Below are positions 6,441 to 10,127 of a stretch of 10,127 nt of DNA, one piece after another. The position numbers and the translations under genes were made by a program. This DNA comes from Dehalococcoidales bacterium (GTDB lineage: Bacteria; Chloroflexota; Dehalococcoidia; Dehalococcoidales; Fen-1064). The stretch lies in contig JAQTPO010000073.1 of NCBI GenBank assembly GCA_028712845.1, forward strand, positions 1 through 10,127, in the 5' to 3' direction. The notes beneath the pieces are model-generated. The model had not been told where the DNA came from and did no database searches. It saw only the letters and a program-made list of their open reading frames with translations. Every line of letters starts with the position of its first letter. The stretch's first letter is position 1.

Positions 6441-6914
6441 ATGGCTAGGACAGTAGTTCATGTTTGCATTTTGGTGAAAGATATTAACCAGGCAATTGAA
6501 CGTTACAGCAATATAGTAAAAGTGGCTTCATTCCAATTGCTCAAATGGAAAGTGGTCAGGCAGGAGCGTTTTGCCGAGGATGAAAAATACATTACCGCCT
6601 TCTTTGACGGGGATGATGGTTGTGATATTCAACTCCTCCAGCCGCCTGATGAACAGTCGCCATTATACAAGCGTCTGCAAAAACACGGCGAGGGTGTCCA
6701 CCATATTTGTTTCTCGTCATCACATATTGAGGATACTTATCGGCTGTGTAAGGAAAAAGGTATCGCTGTGAACGACCGGATAATCGATGAACGCGCCGAT
6801 GGTGGCGATAAGACAGATATCAAACATTTCTGGATATTGCCTCAGTATGCCCACGGAGTGCTCATCGAGGTGATAGATGACTATAAAGTAGTCGATGGTT
6901 TTCTGAAGAAGTGA
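6441..6914 (+). CDS. VOC-family metalloprotein, methylmalonyl-CoA epimerase-like
   Basis: The 157-residue single-domain-pair protein has the vicinal oxygen chelate fold. Expected metal ligands are visible: His7 in VVHVCILVKD, Gln64 in CDIQLLQPP, His88 (or His87) in GEGVHHICF, and Glu143 in GVLIEVID. The His/Gln/His/Glu set and GVHHICF are those of methylmalonyl-CoA epimerase and related glyoxalase-like enzymes, but the lower matching elsewhere does not establish the substrate. ATG 6441 follows a near-ideal ribosome binding site, GGAGGTGA. It is transcribed away from the acyl-CoA synthetase gene across a 110-bp gap. An epimerase-type role in CoA-thioester metabolism would fit the locus. A different lyase or dioxygenase activity is equally allowed by the fold. 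Confidence 0.8.
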   Translation: MARTVVHVCILVKDINQAIERYSNIVKVASFQLLKWKVVRQERFAEDEKYITAFFDGDDGCDIQLLQPPDEQSPLYKRLQKHGEGVHHICFSSSHIEDTYRLCKEKGIAVNDRIIDERADGGDKTDIKHFWILPQYAHGVLIEVIDDYKVVDGFLKK

Positions 6915-6926
6915 TGATTTCTATAA

Positions 6927-6968
6927 GAGAGGGCACAATCCGTTTGTATTGTAAATAATATCCCTCTC
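6927..6968 (+). terminator. hairpin terminator after the VOC gene
   Basis: GAGAGGG (6927-6933) pairs with CCCTCTC (6962-6968). Inside it ACAAT (6935-6939) pairs with ATTGT (6948-6952), giving a two-part stem that begins 12 bases after the stop codon. The following ATTCTCCTTT is pyrimidine-rich but not a pure U-run, so efficiency is uncertain. Confidence 0.5.
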
Positions 6969-6998
6969 ATTCTCCTTTAGCGACAATCGGCGTTTTCC

Positions 6999-7027
6999 TT
7001 GACATCTGACTTCAGGGCAAGTATTAT
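6999..7027 (+). promoter_or_regulatory. near-consensus sigma-70 promoter for the endonuclease IV-like gene
   Basis: TTGACA (6999-7004, 6/6), a 17-base spacer, then TATTAT (7022-7027, 5/6). The expected transcription start near 7034 lies only about 11-12 bases before ATG 7046, and no Shine-Dalgarno sequence is seen in that space. Confidence 0.78.
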
Positions 7028-7045
7028 GCGATAGTTAATATCACA

Positions 7046-7888
7046 ATGAACAAGTTACGTTTTGGCACTGCCGGTTCACCTGGAAATCCTGCGAATCTAT
7101 CGACTGTTGATGGCATCAAACGCATTGCTGAGCTTGGACTGGATTGTATGGAGATTGAATTTGTCCAGGGTGTCAGGATGGGTAAAGATACCGCCCGGCA
7201 AGTAGCCGCAGTTGCTACGAACAGGGACATTAAACTATCGGTGCATGCCCCGTACTACATTAATCTGAATGCCCGAGAAATGGAGAAAATCCAAGCCAGC
7301 CAGGTCAGATTGATACAGGCAGCGCGCGCCGCTTCTTTGTGTGGCGCTGGTGATATAGCCTTCCATGCCGCCTTTTATATGGGTAGTTCGCCTGAAGAAA
7401 CCTATGAAATGGTTAAAAAATATCTCTTGGAAGTCATAGCGCAGCTGACTGAAGAAAAAATCGGCGTTACCTTGAGACCGGAGGTTATGGGGAAACTGAG
7501 CCAGTTCGGTACTCTCGATGAATTGCTTAATCTGTCCTCTGAAATGAATGGAGTAGCGCCGTGTATTGATTTCGCTCACTGGCATGCCAGAACCGGCAAA
7601 TACAATTCATACGAAGAGTTCAGCGGCGTTTTAGCAAAGACAGAGAAACGATTGGGTAAAAGAGCTCTGGCGAACATGCATATTCACGTGGCAGGTATTG
7701 CCTATGGCAATAAAGGGGAATTGCACCATCTTAATCTGGGAGATTCGGATTTCAAATATGAGGAACTGCTCAGAGCGCTCAATGATTTCAGGGTCGGCGG
7801 GTTATTGATTTGTGAGAGTCCTAATCTTGAGGATGATGCCCGCCTTTTGCAAACAGCCTACATCAACCTGCACAACAAAAACAGCTAA
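7046..7888 (+). CDS. endonuclease IV-like TIM-barrel protein (archaeal-type AP endonuclease family 2)
   Basis: The 280-residue protein resembles deoxyribonuclease IV, a metal-dependent AP endonuclease of base excision repair. Positions equivalent to the Nfo zinc ligands can be followed through the barrel: His67 (SVHAPYY), His107 (AFHAAFY), Glu146 (RPEVMG), Asp175 and His178 (CIDFAHWH), His212 (MHIHVAG), Glu225 and His227/228 (GELHHLNLG), and Glu257 (ICESPN). Glu replaces the Asp of the bacterial DRHHSLG-type motif, as expected for the GE-x-x-H form common in archaeal-type relatives. The start ATG 7046 fits the family opening (RFGTAGSPG). There is no ribosome binding site, and the promoter lies so close that initiation is probably on a nearly leaderless mRNA. 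A sugar-isomerase role is less likely given the complete ligand set, but DNA repair activity is inferred only. Confidence 0.85.
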   Translation: MNKLRFGTAGSPGNPANLSTVDGIKRIAELGLDCMEIEFVQGVRMGKDTARQVAAVATNRDIKLSVHAPYYINLNAREMEKIQASQVRLIQAARAASLCGAGDIAFHAAFYMGSSPEETYEMVKKYLLEVIAQLTEEKIGVTLRPEVMGKLSQFGTLDELLNLSSEMNGVAPCIDFAHWHARTGKYNSYEEFSGVLAKTEKRLGKRALANMHIHVAGIAYGNKGELHHLNLGDSDFKYEELLRALNDFRVGGLLICESPNLEDDARLLQTAYINLHNKNS

Positions 7889-7950
7889 ACCAATGGAATC
7901 ATCCGTGCCTCAACACGACAAAGAATGAAATTAGAATTCTGCTATGTAGT

Positions 7951-7971
7951 GTCGGGTTTCTTGAACCCGAC
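7951..7971. repeat. 8-bp stem hairpin in the convergent gap (REP-like or bidirectional terminator)
   Basis: GTCGGGTT (7951-7958) and AACCCGAC (7964-7971) are perfect inverted repeats around a 5-base loop, TCTTG. They lie between the convergent endonuclease IV-like and jag genes. Neither side is followed by a U-run. This GTCGGGTTTCTTGAACCCGAC-style palindrome has the look of a dispersed intergenic element; that is from memory of similar genomes and unverified. Confidence 0.5.
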
Positions 7972-7976
7972 CGCAT

Positions 7977-8003
7977 GCACAGGCGGGGATGTCTGTGCCG
8001 CCT
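7977..8003. repeat. two alternative, overlapping hairpins
   Basis: GCACAG (7977-7982) can pair with CTGTGC (7993-7998). AGGCGG (7981-7986) can pair with CCGCCT (7998-8003). The two stems share bases and exclude each other. They lie just beside the 7951-7971 hairpin and may belong to the same element. The rest of the 150-base gap (7889-8038) shows no gene. Confidence 0.4.
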
Positions 8004-8038
8004 ATGTTGCTAAGCATTATCCCAGCGGATAGGGTGGA

Positions 8039-8824
8039 TTACCAGCGATTGAAAGTCTCGCCTTTTTTCGCTGCGAAGTTGTTTCTGGGCTGAAAAGAGC
8101 TGCCATTTCTTGAGCCGGAGAAATTACTTCTTGAGTTGGATGGTCTTTTAGGTTTGATTACCACTTTGCGTGATTCACCTTCGCCAATACTCTCGGTATA
8201 AACGGCGGAATGGTTGGCCAGCGCCATATGAACAATACGCCGCTCGTAGGGAGGCATGGGTTCCAGGGTAAAGGGGGAGCCTTTGGTTTTAACAGTCTCT
8301 GCCATCCGGTGTGCCAGAGACTGTAAAGCTTCAAAACGGCGTTGCTTGTAACCTTCGGCATCGATGATAATGGGTATCCATGTGTCGGTCTTGTGTCCGA
8401 CAATCAGTCTCAGTACATATTGTAGAGAAGACAGTGTCTGTCCACGCCGCCCGATAAGAATTCCCAGGTCTTCGCCCTCGATGTTGAACGCAATTGGCGC
8501 CGAATTCGGCTCGCCGCTTTCATCTGGATAAGTGCCGGGAACGATCGTGCCTTCCACGCCCATTAGTTTCAGCAATTGCTCCAGTTCACTTCTGGCGATG
8601 CTGATGATATCAATATTCCCTGTCTCAGGCGTCTTAGATTCAGCGGTAGAGTTCAAAACTTCTACGCTAATAAGCGCATCCTCAGCGCCCAGTCCAAAGA
8701 GGCCGCCACTCTTACCCTCGCTGAGTATGTTGATATTCACGTCTTCTCGATTGACGCCTAATTGTTTCAGTGCTTTGGCAATGGCTTCATCGACTGTCTT
8801 ACCGCTTACTTCCAGAATTTCCAT
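8039..8824 (-). CDS. jag: RNA-binding protein Jag/KhpB (Jag-N, KH, R3H)
   Basis: The 261-residue product has the three parts of Jag/KhpB. These are an N-terminal Jag-N domain (about 1-55, EVSGKTVDEAIAKAL and SGGLFGLG), a KH domain with the loop GRRG at 125-128 (LGILIGRRGQTLSSLQY), and an R3H domain with Arg195-x3-His199 (PPYERRIVHMAL). Jag binds RNA and is linked in Gram-positive bacteria to cell division, elongation and sRNA control. The start, ATG 8824, is preceded by AAAGGA. It overlaps the end of yidC by 19 bases, so translation is probably coupled. After the R3H domain, from about residue 226, there is a roughly 35-residue tail rich in Ser, Arg, Asn and Gly that is longer than in typical Jag and is probably disordered. 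Confidence 0.93.
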   Translation of the reverse strand: MEILEVSGKTVDEAIAKALKQLGVNREDVNINILSEGKSGGLFGLGAEDALISVEVLNSTAESKTPETGNIDIISIARSELEQLLKLMGVEGTIVPGTYPDESGEPNSAPIAFNIEGEDLGILIGRRGQTLSSLQYVLRLIVGHKTDTWIPIIIDAEGYKQRRFEALQSLAHRMAETVKTKGSPFTLEPMPPYERRIVHMALANHSAVYTESIGEGESRKVVIKPKRPSNSRSNFSGSRNGSSFQPRNNFAAKKGETFNRW

Positions 8825-9687
8825 ATCGGCTTTCCTTTCTCCGTATTCTGTGGACCTGTTAGAACATTACGAGCAGTACTATCGATTTCTCTCGATTGTA
8901 TTTTCTTGGGTTCAGAGTATGGTTTTGATGGTTTATTGGTATCGTCGGGTTTCTTCCCAAATAAACCAGCCAGTCCGCCCCAACCGGTGACAAAATACTG
9001 CATCACGATGCTGATGACATTTGAAGTAACCCAGTATAACGCCAGACCGCTGGGGAAATTTAGAGTCATAAAAGCGAACAAGAGCGGCATCATCACCAGC
9101 ATCATCTGACTTTGTGACTGTTGCTGAGCGTCAGTAGTCTGCGGCGTTACCATCTTCTGCTGTAACCACATCGTGCCGCCGACCAGGATAGGCAAAATCA
9201 TGAGTTTGTCCGGCGAGCCGAGGTCCAGCCAGAGGAACTGGCTGTTCAATGGCACCATTGGGAATACTAGTCCCCATGAGGAATAAAGATGCCGTGAAAG
9301 ATTCAAAAGTGCCTCGGGAGTAGTCGCCAGCACACGGATGATTGACTGATACAGGGCTATCCAGATGGGCGTTTGTATTAACATCGGCAGAATACAGCCG
9401 ATATTGGTGACGCCGGTCTCTTTCAGGAGAGCTGCCTGCTCTTTAGCCATCCGCTGTTTATCTTTGCCGTATTTCTTTTGCAGTTCCTGAATCCTGGGCT
9501 GAAGGTCCTGCATCTTCTTGCTAGATTCGAGCTGCTTTTTGGAAAGCGGATACATCACTCCTCTTATGAGAACGGTAAAGATGATAATAGCTATTCCCGG
9601 GCTATTGAAAAGATATTTTGAAACCACGATGAGTACATTTATCATCGGGTTTAAGATAATTAATTCCCAGATTGCCCCAATATCCAC
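8806..9687 (-). CDS. yidC: membrane protein insertase YidC (Oxa1 family)
   Basis: The 293-residue YidC inserts and folds membrane proteins alone or with SecYEG. It is the short form without a large extracytoplasmic P1 domain and without a lipobox. The layout is an N-terminal membrane region with the conserved groove Arg42 (FTVLIRGVMYPL), a charged cytoplasmic loop about 48-95 (KMQDLQPRIQELQKKYGKDK), TM2 about 96-117 (CILPMLIQTPIWIALYQ), TM3 about 161-179, and TM4/TM5 about 195-234 with FPSGLALYWVTSN. A basic cytoplasmic tail ends IWKFWK. The start is GTG at 9687 with GAGGTAGG upstream, overlapping the propeller gene's stop region. The gap to that gene is 11 bases. It overlaps jag by 19 bases. 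Confidence 0.95.
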   Translation of the reverse strand: MDIGAIWELIILNPMINVLIVVSKYLFNSPGIAIIIFTVLIRGVMYPLSKKQLESSKKMQDLQPRIQELQKKYGKDKQRMAKEQAALLKETGVTNIGCILPMLIQTPIWIALYQSIIRVLATTPEALLNLSRHLYSSWGLVFPMVPLNSQFLWLDLGSPDKLMILPILVGGTMWLQQKMVTPQTTDAQQQSQSQMMLVMMPLLFAFMTLNFPSGLALYWVTSNVISIVMQYFVTGWGGLAGLFGKKPDDTNKPSKPYSEPKKIQSREIDSTARNVLTGPQNTEKGKPIWKFWK

Positions 9688-9698
9688 GAAAACCTACC

Positions 9699-10127
9699 TC
9701 ACTTCACTGTGCTAAGAGAAAATGTTTGTCTGGTTTTAGTTAGTACGTTAATTCCATAGAGATTATCTTTAGTGGTATGGACATACACAACATCGTCACT
9801 AACAAAGAGCGGAGCATTGATACCTTCCGCGAAACTATCCAGTTCTTTCTGGCTGCCGGTCTGAGTATTGATGAGAAAAACATTCCCGGTATTCTTACGT
9901 AAGTTAGTAGTTGCCACAACGATAGAATCGCCCATAGCCACCGGTGATGAGCTAATCGGATCCCCAAACTCGTATTTGTGCACCAGACTGCCATTCGAGG
10001 CATTCAGTGCATATACATTGCCATCGAGACAGGGAGCATAAACAATGCCATTGAGCACTAAAGGCTTTGCCCAGAACCAGTTTTGCGGACTGGTTTCGTC
10101 TTTACCGGTTGTTGGAAATTCCCATAC
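9699..10127 (-). CDS. PQQ-like beta-propeller repeat protein, C-terminal part
   Basis: The open frame enters from the right edge of the window and ends at TGA (9699-9701), giving 142 visible residues of a longer protein. Three propeller-blade motifs are visible: DGNVYALNASNGS, GNVFLINTQTGS and DNLYGINVLTKT. Each is preceded by a hydrophobic strand of the type GIVYAP, SIVVATT or DVVYVHT, the PQQ/WD40-like repeat of YncE/BamB-like proteins. An in-frame GTG at 10058 is not the true start, because the same frame continues upstream with blade-like sequence. It is the first visible gene of the yidC-jag operon. A role in envelope protein assembly alongside YidC is possible but is inferred from position only. 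Confidence 0.85.
   Translation of the reverse strand, partial: VWEFPTTGKDETSPQNWFWAKPLVLNGIVYAPCLDGNVYALNASNGSLVHKYEFGDPISSSPVAMGDSIVVATTNLRKNTGNVFLINTQTGSQKELDSFAEGINAPLFVSDDVVYVHTTKDNLYGINVLTKTRQTFSLSTVK

Noticed and set aside
7235..7585. Minus-strand open frame of 116 codons inside the endonuclease IV-like gene
   Set aside because: It lies fully antisense to a gene with complete catalytic motifs and shows no recognisable domain or ribosome binding site.
8532..9109. Plus-strand open frames of 152 and 115 codons across jag and yidC
   Set aside because: They are antisense to two well-supported genes, and the hydrophobic stretches mirror the membrane segments of YidC.

Overview
The window looks like a chromosomal segment of a strictly or largely anaerobic Chloroflexota bacterium, most likely of the Dehalococcoidia type. 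This is inferred from three things: a lipoprotein with a Thr/Pro-repeat linker, several family III CoA-transferases beside an ADP-forming acyl-CoA synthetase alpha subunit, and a PQQ-type propeller gene directly upstream of yidC-jag. No rRNA, tRNA, CRISPR array, insertion sequence or phage gene was seen. The base composition is moderate. No gene-free stretch exceeds about 230 bases.

The left two thirds (1-6330) is a run of five minus-strand genes, read right to left. They are an acyl-CoA synthetase (NDP-forming) alpha-type subunit (4912-6330), two family III (CaiB/BaiF) CoA-transferases 23 bp apart (3463-4716 and 2231-3439), a family 5 extracellular solute-binding lipoprotein (195-2003), and the first 24 codons of an Opp/Dpp-type ABC permease (1-73). 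Good sigma-70-like promoters precede the synthetase, the CoA-transferase pair and the solute-binding gene. The solute-binding promoter carries a perfect 8-bp-arm inverted repeat across its -35 box. Two hairpins lie between the solute-binding gene and the permease, one of them a short U-tailed terminator-like stem at the stop codon. My reading is an uptake and CoA-activation locus for an unidentified organic acid or peptide-like substrate. The import system brings it in, the CoA-transferases move CoA onto it, and the NDP-forming synthetase could couple CoA-thioester cleavage to ATP formation if an ATP-grasp partner exists elsewhere.

The middle (6405-7888) holds two separately promoted plus-strand genes: a VOC-fold metalloprotein resembling methylmalonyl-CoA epimerase, and an endonuclease IV-like TIM-barrel protein. 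The second is driven by a near-consensus promoter so close to the start codon that its mRNA should be almost leaderless. They are followed by a 150-bp convergent gap with strong hairpins.

The right end (8039-10127) is a compact minus-strand operon: a PQQ-like beta-propeller protein (cut by the window edge), the membrane insertase YidC, and the RNA-binding protein Jag/KhpB. YidC and Jag overlap by 19 bp. The propeller gene occupies the place where rnpA (or yidD) usually precedes yidC.
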